6,556 nucleotides of DNA from Pseudomonadota bacterium. GTDB taxonomy: Bacteria; Pseudomonadota; Gammaproteobacteria; Burkholderiales; SCOH01. Position numbers and translations under genes: made by a program. This document shows, in pieces, positions 1-5,681 of this stretch; the first letter of the stretch is position 1; each line of letters starts with the position of its first letter. Where the stretch lies: NCBI GenBank assembly GCA_030917985.1, contig JAUPTR010000117.1, positions 1-6,556 of the forward strand, read 5' to 3'. Under the pieces are notes generated by a model. That model was not told the DNA's origin. It searched no databases and worked only from the letters and a program-made list of their open reading frames with translations.

Positions 1-1
1 T

Positions 2-340
2 GCCTGCGCCATCGGCCTGTTTCAGAGCCTGGCGTGGATGGGCAACAAAAAGGCGATGGTGGTGGGCTTTCAGCGCCAGCGCGCTGCCGATTGCGCCAGC
101 TGTTATTCGGCTTGTGATCATGTCTGCCCGATGCGCCTCAATCCGCGCAACGTCAAACGCCTGATGTTTGCCTGCGTGCAGTGCGGCCAGTGTCTGGATG
201 CCTGCAACCACACCCAGGATGCCAATCCGCAAGGGCCGCTGCTGCGCTGGGTGCACGAATCCACTGCTGAGTCCGAAGCGGCCTTTAATGCCAGGGCGGC
301 ACGGGTTATCCCAATTAAACCGGAATCAGAAAAGCACTGA
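2..340 (+). CDS. 4Fe-4S polyferredoxin-like protein of the nor cluster, C-terminal end (5' truncated)
   Basis: Only the last 112 codons are present; the reading frame is open to the left edge, so the internal ATG at 38 is not the real start. Two cysteine clusters are visible: CxxCxxxCxxxCP (Cys codons at 92, 101, 113 and 125) and CxxCxxCxxxC (173, 182, 191 and 203), the pattern of paired [4Fe-4S] clusters. Another Cys at codon 5-7 could belong to an earlier cluster. The arrangement resembles the C-terminal part of NapH/NosR/CcoG-type ferredoxin proteins, which usually have membrane helices upstream; those would be outside the window. Such a gene next to norD suggests an electron-transfer or maturation role for nitric oxide reductase, but that is inference from context. 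The stop lies 3 bp before norD, so the two are almost certainly cotranscribed. The last 25 residues are a polar tail without motifs. Confidence 0.8.
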   Translation, partial: ACAIGLFQSLAWMGNKKAMVVGFQRQRAADCASCYSACDHVCPMRLNPRNVKRLMFACVQCGQCLDACNHTQDANPQGPLLRWVHESTAESEAAFNARAARVIPIKPESEKH

Positions 341-343
341 ATC

Positions 344-2185
344 ATGGAAGAGTATGTTGGCGAATTATGGGATCGTTTCATCCGCAAGGTGGCGTATCGC
401 GGATATCCCGAGGCACGCGTCAAGCTGGAACAAATGGCGAAACTGGCACCGGTATTCTTTCGTGCGCTTGGCGGTGATCCCGGCCTGAACGTGACTGCCG
501 GCAGTGCCACCAGCCATGGCGCGCGGCGCAACTGGGTGCAGCGTGTGGCCGGCACCGGCGAAAAGGCCGAGCTGGCCTGGCGCGACGGCGCCAGCCTGTA
601 TCTGCCGGCAGAGCTGGACGTGTTTCCGCAGGCGGCGCTCAACCGGGATTTGTATTTGTGGCTGATTGCCTTGTCGGCGCACGATTGCGCCAGTGACTTG
701 CCGTGGCTGGCGCGCAACCAGCAAGCCACGCTGGCCACGCTGCAGGCCTTGCCGGGCCTGGCCGGGCGGTATCAGATTCTGGTGGAAGCATTGATCGCCG
801 AACGGGGTGATCCGGCGAAACTATTGCCGGCCGAACGGGCTGCCGAAGAGGTGGTGCGTGCTGCCTTGCGTGATCCGGCCACGCCGCAAGTGTTGCCGCC
901 CGCACCCAAACCGGTGCAGCCGGTGCCGCTGTGGTTGCACCCGGAGGCTCCGGTGGCTGCCGGCGTGCGTGCCCGCAGCCAGGAAGAAACCGCTGAGGCC
1001 AGTGAAGAGGCAACAGCCAAAACCCCGGAAACCCAGCGCAAGCGCAAGGCCGAATCCACCGACATGCCGGACGGCAAAAATGGCTTCATGCTGCGTTTTC
1101 GTGCCGAGAGCCTGTTTTCCTGGGCGGAATTCGTCAAGGTCAACCGCGCCACCGACGATGACGAAGACCCGGATGCCGCTTCGGCCGCCGACGATCTGGA
1201 TCAGTTGACAGTTGCACGAGACAACAAGCGCAGCGCCAGCCGCATCCGTTTTGATCTGGACTTGCCGGCCGAAGCCGATGATGACACGGTGCTCGAAAGC
1301 GGCACGCTGCTGCCGGAATGGCACTACAAGAAACAACGCATGTTGCCGGATATGTGCCGCATACACACCCTGGTGGCGGCCGATGCCCCGCCGTGTGCGT
1401 TGCCGCAGCCATTGGCGCGCACTGCACGTCTGTTGCGGCGGCAGTTTCAGGCATTAACGCCGCAGCGCACGCGGCTGCGCAACCAGCATAGCGGCAGCGA
1501 TGTTGATCTGGATGCGCTGATGCGTTATTGCGCCGACCGCGCCAGCGGTGCGCCGGTAAGCGAGCCGGGGCTGTATCTGGATTTCCGCAACCACAACCGC
1601 GATCTGGCCTGCCTGCTGCTGGCCGATCTGTCGCTTTCCACCGATGCCTGGATCAATAATTCGGCGCGGGTGATCGACGTGATTCGCGACAGCCTGTTCC
1701 TGTTCTCCGAGGCCCTGTCCGCCACCGGCGACAGTTTTGCGCTGTACGGCTTTTCTTCGGTGCGGCGCGACAACGTGCGCTTTCATCTGCTCAAGGGTTT
1801 TGACGAACGCTACAACCCCGAGGTGCGTGGCCGGCTGGCAGCCATCAAACCGGGCTTCTACACCCGCATGGGCGCGGCGATTCGTCAGTCAACGCAGATC
1901 CTGTCCAGGCAGAAATCCGGGCGGCGCTTGTTGCTGATCCTCACCGACGGCAAGCCCAACGACCTCGATCAGTATGAAGGCCGCTATGGCATTGAGGATA
2001 CGCGGGTAGCGATTCACGAAGCACGGCAAAAGGGCCTGACACCCTTCTGCGTTACCATCGACGAGAAGGCCGGCGATTATCTGCCGCACCTGTTTGGCTC
2101 CGGCAGCTTTGTGGTGGTGCGCAATGCCGCCGAGTTGCCGCAGGTGTTGCCGCGCCTTTATGTCAAATTAACCTGTAACGACTGA
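344..2185 (+). CDS. norD: NorD, VWA-domain nitric oxide reductase activation protein
   Basis: 613 residues, close to the family's usual length. The C-terminal 190 residues form a VWA domain with a complete metal-ion-dependent adhesion site: DLSLST (D428, S430, S432), Thr507 in GFYTRMGA, and D535 in LILTDGKPND. The stretch TDGKPNDLDQYEGRYGIEDTR followed by PFCVTID and YLPHLFG is highly characteristic of NorD. Residues 1-130 match the helical NorD N-terminus; about 185-245 is a Pro/Glu/Lys-rich linker, and an acidic stretch (DDDEDPD) follows near 271. No signal peptide or membrane segment is seen, so it is probably cytoplasmic. In the family, NorD works with the MoxR-type AAA+ ATPase NorQ to insert the non-haem iron of NorB; this is known biology, not shown here. 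The ATG lies 3 bp after the upstream stop with only a weak purine-rich Shine-Dalgarno (AGAAAAG, 328-334), consistent with translational coupling. Confidence 0.93.
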   Translation: MEEYVGELWDRFIRKVAYRGYPEARVKLEQMAKLAPVFFRALGGDPGLNVTAGSATSHGARRNWVQRVAGTGEKAELAWRDGASLYLPAELDVFPQAALNRDLYLWLIALSAHDCASDLPWLARNQQATLATLQALPGLAGRYQILVEALIAERGDPAKLLPAERAAEEVVRAALRDPATPQVLPPAPKPVQPVPLWLHPEAPVAAGVRARSQEETAEASEEATAKTPETQRKRKAESTDMPDGKNGFMLRFRAESLFSWAEFVKVNRATDDDEDPDAASAADDLDQLTVARDNKRSASRIRFDLDLPAEADDDTVLESGTLLPEWHYKKQRMLPDMCRIHTLVAADAPPCALPQPLARTARLLRRQFQALTPQRTRLRNQHSGSDVDLDALMRYCADRASGAPVSEPGLYLDFRNHNRDLACLLLADLSLSTDAWINNSARVIDVIRDSLFLFSEALSATGDSFALYGFSSVRRDNVRFHLLKGFDERYNPEVRGRLAAIKPGFYTRMGAAIRQSTQILSRQKSGRRLLLILTDGKPNDLDQYEGRYGIEDTRVAIHEARQKGLTPFCVTIDEKAGDYLPHLFGSGSFVVVRNAAELPQVLPRLYVKLTCND

Positions 2186-2202
2186 TTTTTATTGCACTTG
2201 CC

Positions 2203-2217
2203 TTGTCGCAGCGACAA
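2203..2217. repeat. Short perfect inverted repeat between norD and the HD-GYP gene
   Basis: TTGTCGC-A-GCGACAA: two 7-bp arms around one central base, 17 bp after the norD stop and 48 bp before the next ATG. No T-tract follows on either strand, so it does not look like an intrinsic terminator. It could be a protein-binding site or a small RNA hairpin (6 bp with a CAG loop). I saw no convincing sigma-70 promoter in this 79-bp gap, so the downstream gene may be read from the nor transcript. Confidence 0.4.
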
Positions 2218-2264
2218 CTCTGAACCACACTGAAGGCAGATCAATTTTCTTCCAGGGATGGTTC

Positions 2265-3383
2265 ATGATCGGTACTTTCGAATTCAACAAAGCCAGCCTG
2301 CGCGATCCGGATTCTCTGACTGATTATCTGGAAGCATTTGGTGACACCCACCAGCAAATCGAACGTGCCATCAATATGTTGCTGCGCACACCCGAAGACA
2401 GCGCGCAGGTGCATGCGCTGTTCCGCTCGCTGCACACGCTGAAAAGCAATGCCGCCATGTGCCAGCTGGATTTCATGGTCTCGTTCCTGCATCCGCTGGA
2501 AGATCTGGTGGGCTCGGTGCGTGTGGCGCATATCGGCTTTACGCCACAAATTGCCGAGCTGATCCTGCTCTGTGTCGACCGTGCCCGACTGGCGGTTGAT
2601 GTTGCCGAAACCGGCCAGCCGCTGACCAGCCTGACGCTGGAGCCGATTGCCACCGCCCTGCGCGAAATCAGCAAGCTGGATTCGGCGCAGGTGGCCGCAC
2701 GTTTGCCCGGAGTGGTGGCCCTGTTCAGCGGTGGTGCACTGAAACCCGCAGGCGATATGGTCAGCATGCCGCCCTTGTCGGTGACGCCGATTGCCGGCGG
2801 CGCCGCCGAGCACCCGCAAAAAGCCGATCTGGAATTGTTCAAACGCCTGGCGCTGATGACCGAACGCCGCTCCGTGTATTGGGAAGAACGCACCAACCGC
2901 ATCCTGGCGCTGGCGCTGGAAACCAATCACGTCGCCGGCAACCGCATCGACCCAGTGCAACTGGAAGCCGCCGTTTACACCCACGATGTCGGCATGGCCT
3001 TCCTCAGCGAAGCCATCTGGTCGAAAACCGGCAAATTCACCGATCTGGAACTGCGCGAAATGCGTACCCACCCCGTCATCGGCAGCGAAATCCTGCGGCG
3101 CATGCAAGGCTGGCAGCCAGCAGCAGAAATGGTGTTGCAACACCACGAACGCCCCGACGGCCACGGTTATCCCTTTGCATTGAAAGCCGGGCAGATTTGC
3201 GCCTGTGCCGGGCTGCTGGCAGTCATCGATGCCTTTGAAGCCATGACCCACGAGCGCGGTGACCGTTATCACAAGAAATCGATAGTCCGGACGATTTCGG
3301 AAATCAATGCCTGCGAAGGGCAGTTTGGGCGGGAGTGGATAGAGCCGTTCAACAAAGTAATCCGCCGCATGCTAGCCCAATAA
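2265..3383 (+). CDS. Hpt domain fused to HD-GYP domain, probable c-di-GMP phosphodiesterase
   Basis: 372 residues in two parts. Residues about 5-110 form a CheA-like histidine phosphotransfer (Hpt) domain; the motif LFRSLHTLKSNAA places the phospho-accepting histidine at H57. A Pro/Gly/Ala-rich linker (about 140-185) leads to an HD-GYP domain (about 190-370) with H240-D241, H269 (THP), H293-H294, the GYP signature at 301-303 (ERPDGHGYP) and D322 (VIDAFEAMTHER). HD-GYP proteins hydrolyse cyclic-di-GMP with a two- or three-metal centre. Here the usual HDIGK is HDVGM, and the early-helix His (HxxRV) appears to be Arg (R209-T-N-R), so metal content or activity may differ. There is no receiver domain, GGDEF domain or membrane segment; phosphotransfer to H57 from a separate kinase or receiver is the likely input (inference). 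The ATG at 2265 is preceded by AGGGA at a good distance; the ATG at 2258 is out of frame. It lies 79 bp after norD on the same strand. Confidence 0.87.
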   Translation: MIGTFEFNKASLRDPDSLTDYLEAFGDTHQQIERAINMLLRTPEDSAQVHALFRSLHTLKSNAAMCQLDFMVSFLHPLEDLVGSVRVAHIGFTPQIAELILLCVDRARLAVDVAETGQPLTSLTLEPIATALREISKLDSAQVAARLPGVVALFSGGALKPAGDMVSMPPLSVTPIAGGAAEHPQKADLELFKRLALMTERRSVYWEERTNRILALALETNHVAGNRIDPVQLEAAVYTHDVGMAFLSEAIWSKTGKFTDLELREMRTHPVIGSEILRRMQGWQPAAEMVLQHHERPDGHGYPFALKAGQICACAGLLAVIDAFEAMTHERGDRYHKKSIVRTISEINACEGQFGREWIEPFNKVIRRMLAQ

Positions 3384-3549
3384 TTTAATTTCACGGCCAA
3401 ACCGCTGCTGGCTTTGTCGGCTGCGCCTTGTCGTGCAATAGCACTGCCTGCGGCTTGCCTTCGCGCCAGCAACAGTTTTTCCGCGAAATTGCGCTTCGAT
3501 AGGCGGCTGAAAAAGCCAAAACCAAATCTAAATCTGAAGCCCCAAACAA
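3384..3549. other. Non-coding stretch, possible dispersed intergenic repeat
   Basis: No credible gene is seen between the HD-GYP stop and the shared terminator. The segment has short self-complementary pieces: TGCTGGC (3406-3412) with GCCAGCA (3465-3471), and GTGC-AATA-GCAC (3433-3444) between them, so about 66 nt could fold into a loose stem-loop. TTGTCG occurs twice close together. The block around 3423-3460 (GCCTTGTCGTGC ... GCACTGCCTGCGGCTT) looks, from memory only, like a repeated intergenic sequence of Neisseria genomes. That resemblance is unverified. Confidence 0.3.
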
Positions 3550-3580
3550 AAACAGCGCTGATTTCAGCGCTGTTTGTTTT
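3550..3580. terminator. Bidirectional intrinsic terminator between convergent genes
   Basis: An 11-bp stem, AAACAGCGCTG (3550-3560) pairing with CAGCGCTGTTT (3565-3575), has an ATTT loop. It is followed by a T-rich run on the + strand (TGTTTTTCTT) and, on the minus strand, by TTTTTGTTT. Both orientations therefore fit factor-independent termination, serving the HD-GYP gene from the left and the thioesterase gene from the right. The stop codon of the minus-strand gene (3564-3566) lies at the loop/stem border, so the end of that coding sequence forms half of the stem. Confidence 0.88.
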
Positions 3581-4091
3581 TCTTGATCTCGAACACCGCA
3601 GCCCAGGCGGCGATTTGTTCGGGGAAGGGTGGGGAGGGCAAATCGATGCCGAGCAGATGGATCACTTCTGCCATCGGCAGGCGTTTGCCGGCCTTGAGGA
3701 ACACCACGCGGATCATCGCGCTGGCGCAGAGCTGGCCGTTTTGCTGGAATTCGTGCTGGATGTAGCAATAACGCTCATCCCAGCAGACCACGCGGCTTTC
3801 CAGCGTAAAGCGTGAAAACGGCGCCATTTCGCGGAAGAAGGTGATTTCCACCGCCTGCGCCACCGAGGCAATGCGCTGGCGGAACACCAGCCGCAGCAGG
3901 CCGGTTTGCCCCAGCAGGTGGGTGCGCCCCAGATCCATGAACGACAGGTAGCGCGAATTGGTCAGGTGCAGGTTCAGATCGCAATCGGTGGGAAATACCG
4001 AGAAACGCAAGTGCGAAGGCTGTAACAGCCCTTGCGCCTTGGCGAATATCGATTGCCACAAAATCAGCCAGAAACGGAAGTACAGATTCAT
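3564..4091 (-). CDS. Hotdog-fold thioesterase family protein (putative acyl-CoA thioesterase)
   Basis: 175 residues from the ATG at 4091, usual for the family. The motif FPTDCDLNLHLTNSRYLSFMDLGR (D38, N40, H42, N45, Y48, D53) is the hallmark of 4HBT-type thioesterases, specifically the group whose members begin with a short hydrophobic/aromatic helix, here residues 1-16. Later segments (EITFFREMAPFSRFTLESRVVCWDERYCYIQHEF, shown in the frame around residues 80-120) fit the following hotdog strands. The expected reaction is hydrolysis of an acyl-CoA-like thioester; the substrate cannot be read from sequence. The N-terminal helix may associate with the membrane (inference). A TTG 9 bp upstream at 4100 is in frame, but the ATG fits the family N-terminus. 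It is convergent with the HD-GYP gene and lies downstream of the flavin oxidoreductase on the same strand, separated by a large inverted repeat. It ends inside the shared terminator with a basic tail (KKNKQR). Confidence 0.85.
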   Translation of the reverse strand: MNLYFRFWLILWQSIFAKAQGLLQPSHLRFSVFPTDCDLNLHLTNSRYLSFMDLGRTHLLGQTGLLRLVFRQRIASVAQAVEITFFREMAPFSRFTLESRVVCWDERYCYIQHEFQQNGQLCASAMIRVVFLKAGKRLPMAEVIHLLGIDLPSPPFPEQIAAWAAVFEIKKNKQR

Positions 4092-4121
4092 GAAAAGCAA
4101 ACGCTCGTTTGAATTGCCTTC

Positions 4122-4150
4122 ATTATTGGCGCCGGAATTGCCAACGTCCA
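4122..4150 (-). promoter_or_regulatory. Candidate sigma-70 promoter for the thioesterase gene
   Basis: Reading the minus strand: TGGACG (4150-4145, 4 of 6 to the -35 consensus), a 17-bp spacer, then AATAAT (4127-4122, 5 of 6 to the -10 consensus). Predicted transcription would start near 4115, leaving about 24 nt before the ATG at 4091. This would let the thioesterase be expressed apart from the upstream oxidoreductase. A 5-bp inverted repeat TTGGC/GCCAA (4126-4144) lies across it. Confidence 0.4.
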
Positions 4151-4189
4151 GTATTTTTTGTTGCTGCCGGTTTGCGATGTCATGGGCGT

Positions 4190-4261
4190 TGGCCTGCAGG
4201 CCGCACCCAGATTGCCTTGCAGCTTGGCCTGCGGGCCAGTCTGGGTGCGGCTTGCAGGCCA
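4190..4261. repeat. Long imperfect inverted repeat with three copies of a 12-mer
   Basis: The arms 4190-4214 and 4237-4261 are complementary over 25 positions except two, and in the minus-strand or plus-strand transcript each mismatch is G-T/G-U or A-C depending on the strand. Inside the loop, GCAG (4219-4222) pairs with CTGC (4229-4232), extending the structure. The 12-bp palindrome GGCCTGCAGGCC occurs at 4191, and near copies at 4226 (GGCCTGCGGGCC) and 4249 (GGCTTGCAGGCC). It begins 15 bp beyond the stop of the flavin oxidoreductase gene. It may block RNA decay or terminate transcription, but no T-tract follows directly; the pattern also fits a REP/BIME-like or miniature repeat. Confidence 0.75.
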
Positions 4262-4275
4262 GGTGCCGATGCTGC

Positions 4276-5526
4276 TCAGTGGGTGCCGGATGTATCCTGC
4301 CGCGCCAGCCATTGCCGGTAGCGGCTGCTCAGGTTGCGCAGGCGGATCTGGCTGGAGAGCATCGCCAGCTGCGGCGAGACGGCAGAGCGAGGCTGCCTGC
4401 CGGCGGCCATTTGCCCGAGGCGTTCGGTGGTCTGCATCAGCATGGCAACGGCGGATGGTGGTGCTCCGTCTGCCGTTGTGGCGTTGTCAGGCTGCAATGA
4501 TTCACCGGCTTGCCAGCGCCGGGGCAGGTCGGGCTGTTGTGCCAGCGCGGTTGCCAGCCCCACCATTGCCACCCCCTGCACTAATGCGGTTTCCGCGCCT
4601 GCGCGGCTGCGGATGCCGCCGGTTAATTGCAGCGGCATCTGTGCTGCAGCCAGCAGGGCTTGCGCGTGCGGCAGAAAATACGCCTCAGGCGGCAGGGCGG
4701 TGTGATCGGCTGGCTGCCCGAACATGGCCGGGCTGGCATAGGTGCCGCCAGTGATTTCCAGCAAATCCAGTCCGAGCGGGTTGAGCATGTTGATCACCTG
4801 TGCCGCCTCTTGGCTGTCAAAGCCGCCGGCGATGAAATCGCTGCAATTGAGTTTGACCGATACGCCAAAGCCGGGCCTTGCCTGCTCCCGCACCGCCTTG
4901 ACGCAGTCCAGCAGCAACCGCGCGCGATTGGTCAGGCAACCACCCCATTGATCGTTGCGCCGATTGCTGAGTGGCGACAAAAACTGGCTGAGCAAATGGC
5001 CATGCCCGGCATCGATCTGCACCCCGTCAAAGCCGGCGCGCTCGGCCAATAATGCGCTGCGGGCAAAACCGGCGATCACCTCGGAAATTTCGGCTTCTGT
5101 CATGGCGCGGGGTGCGGCGAACTCCATCCCGGTTTCCGGTAGCTGCAGCGGGATCGCCGATGGCGCACAGGCGCAACCGCCCATGCCCGCCAGCATCTGC
5201 CGCCCCGGATGGCCCAGCTGCATCCACACTTGCGCGCCACGGCTGCGGCATACACCGGCCCATCTGGCAAACTGGGGCAGGTAGCGATCCGAATCCAGCA
5301 GGGCGGATCCGGGGCTGCTGAGCGCATGGCGCTGGATCATCACGCTGCCGGTGATGATCAGCCCCGCGCCACCCTCCGCCCAGCGCTGATACAGCCGAAT
5401 CTGCCGGCTACCCGGTGCGTGATTGGCATCGGCCAGTGCGCTGTCCATGGCGGCCCTGGCAATCCGGTTGTGCAGGGTGGTGCCATTCGGCAACAACAGG
5501 GGCTGAAACAATAGAGACGAAGCCAT
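4276..5526 (-). CDS. Old Yellow Enzyme family NADH:flavin oxidoreductase
   Basis: 416 residues from the ATG at 5526. OYE-family TIM-barrel landmarks: LFQPLLLPNGTTLHNRIARAAM at the N-terminus, VWMQLGHPGRQ (about 101-110), SQFLSPLSNRRNDQWGG (about 180-196), SVKLNCSDF, EITGGTYASPAMF and LTGGIRS (about 301-307). Such FMN enzymes use NAD(P)H to reduce activated double bonds or other electrophiles. Two conserved positions are unusual: the HAAHGY substrate motif reads D172-A-G-H175-G-H177, and the Arg that normally contacts FMN phosphate near the C-terminal barrel end appears as T326 (GLATAL). The fold should be intact, but activity or substrate may be altered. A roughly 75-residue helical tail follows the barrel, as in relatives. 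Candidate starts at 5556 (ATG) and 5586 (TTG) are rejected because the family N-terminus begins at 5526 and the best promoter lies at 5557-5586. GAG precedes the ATG as a weak Shine-Dalgarno. It is divergent from tetR, which probably represses it. Confidence 0.9.
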   Translation of the reverse strand: MASSLLFQPLLLPNGTTLHNRIARAAMDSALADANHAPGSRQIRLYQRWAEGGAGLIITGSVMIQRHALSSPGSALLDSDRYLPQFARWAGVCRSRGAQVWMQLGHPGRQMLAGMGGCACAPSAIPLQLPETGMEFAAPRAMTEAEISEVIAGFARSALLAERAGFDGVQIDAGHGHLLSQFLSPLSNRRNDQWGGCLTNRARLLLDCVKAVREQARPGFGVSVKLNCSDFIAGGFDSQEAAQVINMLNPLGLDLLEITGGTYASPAMFGQPADHTALPPEAYFLPHAQALLAAAQMPLQLTGGIRSRAGAETALVQGVAMVGLATALAQQPDLPRRWQAGESLQPDNATTADGAPPSAVAMLMQTTERLGQMAAGRQPRSAVSPQLAMLSSQIRLRNLSSRYRQWLARQDTSGTH

Positions 5527-5552
5527 GATCTGCTCGGGTGGAAATGAATTTT

Positions 5553-5603
5553 GCATATTTTGGACATTGGTGTTCAATATTGTCAATATGTATGCAAATA
5601 TGC
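5553..5603. promoter_or_regulatory. Nested inverted repeats, candidate operator on the oxidoreductase side
   Basis: Two inverted repeats are nested. The outer one is GCATATTT (5553-5560) with AAATATGC (5596-5603), perfect over 8 bp. The inner one is ATATTG-T-CAATAT (5577-5589), also perfect, covering the -35 box of the minus-strand promoter. The outer arms cover the -10 box. TetR-family operators are typically imperfect palindromes that overlap promoter boxes, so binding of the adjacent regulator here is a reasonable inference. Confidence 0.45.
5557..5586 (-). promoter_or_regulatory. Candidate promoter of the flavin oxidoreductase gene
   Basis: On the minus strand: a perfect TTGACA (5586-5581), an 18-bp spacer, and CAAAAT (5562-5557, 4 of 6). 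Transcription would start near 5550, giving a leader of about 24 nt to the ATG at 5526. The -35 box is part of the 13-bp inverted repeat at 5577-5589, a natural place for repressor binding. Confidence 0.5.
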
Positions 5604-5647
5604 GCCAAATTGATCGTTATTGACACGTTTTGATCAATGGTGTTCAA
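5568..5647. repeat. 10-bp direct repeat flanking the divergent promoters
   Basis: TGGTGTTCAA is found at 5568-5577 and again at 5638-5647, 70 bp apart. The left copy falls in the spacer of the minus-strand promoter and the right copy overlaps the spacer and -10 box of the tetR promoter. Equivalent placement at both promoters makes a shared regulator site plausible. Confidence 0.45.
5609..5638. promoter_or_regulatory. Inverted repeat over the tetR -35 box, candidate autoregulatory operator
   Basis: ATTGATC (5609-5615) and GATCAAT (5632-5638) are perfect 7-bp arms centred at about 5623.5, exactly on the TTGACA at 5620-5625. TTGATC also occurs as a direct repeat with a 20-bp step (5610 and 5630), about two helical turns. 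Occupation would block tetR transcription. Confidence 0.4.
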
Positions 5648-5649
5648 AT
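5620..5649 (+). promoter_or_regulatory. Candidate promoter of the tetR gene
   Basis: A perfect TTGACA (5620-5625), an 18-bp spacer and TCAAAT (5644-5649, 4 of 6). Transcription would start near 5656. The ATG at 5637 would then lie upstream of the transcript, which supports the later GTG at 5682 as the tetR start. Confidence 0.45.
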
Positions 5650-5681
5650 TGGCCCGTTTTCATTTTTCTGGGTGCGCGCTA

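Noticed and set aside
2241..3272. Long open frame of 343 codons on the minus strand
   Set aside because: It is fully antisense to the Hpt-HD-GYP gene, its product is rich in Gln, His and Gly without family motifs, and the plus strand has clear conserved domains.
3414..3815. Plus-strand frame of 133 codons
   Set aside because: It reads through the bidirectional terminator and antisense to the thioesterase, with no ribosome binding site or motif.
4158..4754. Plus-strand frame of 198 codons
   Set aside because: It runs through the large inverted repeat and the antisense of the OYE gene; the sequence is low complexity in Ala, Arg and Cys.
5609..5638. FNR/DNR-type box (TTGAT-N4-ATCAA) near tetR
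   Set aside because: TTGATC and GATCAA halves are present but separated by 16 bp or more, not by the 4 bp the consensus needs.
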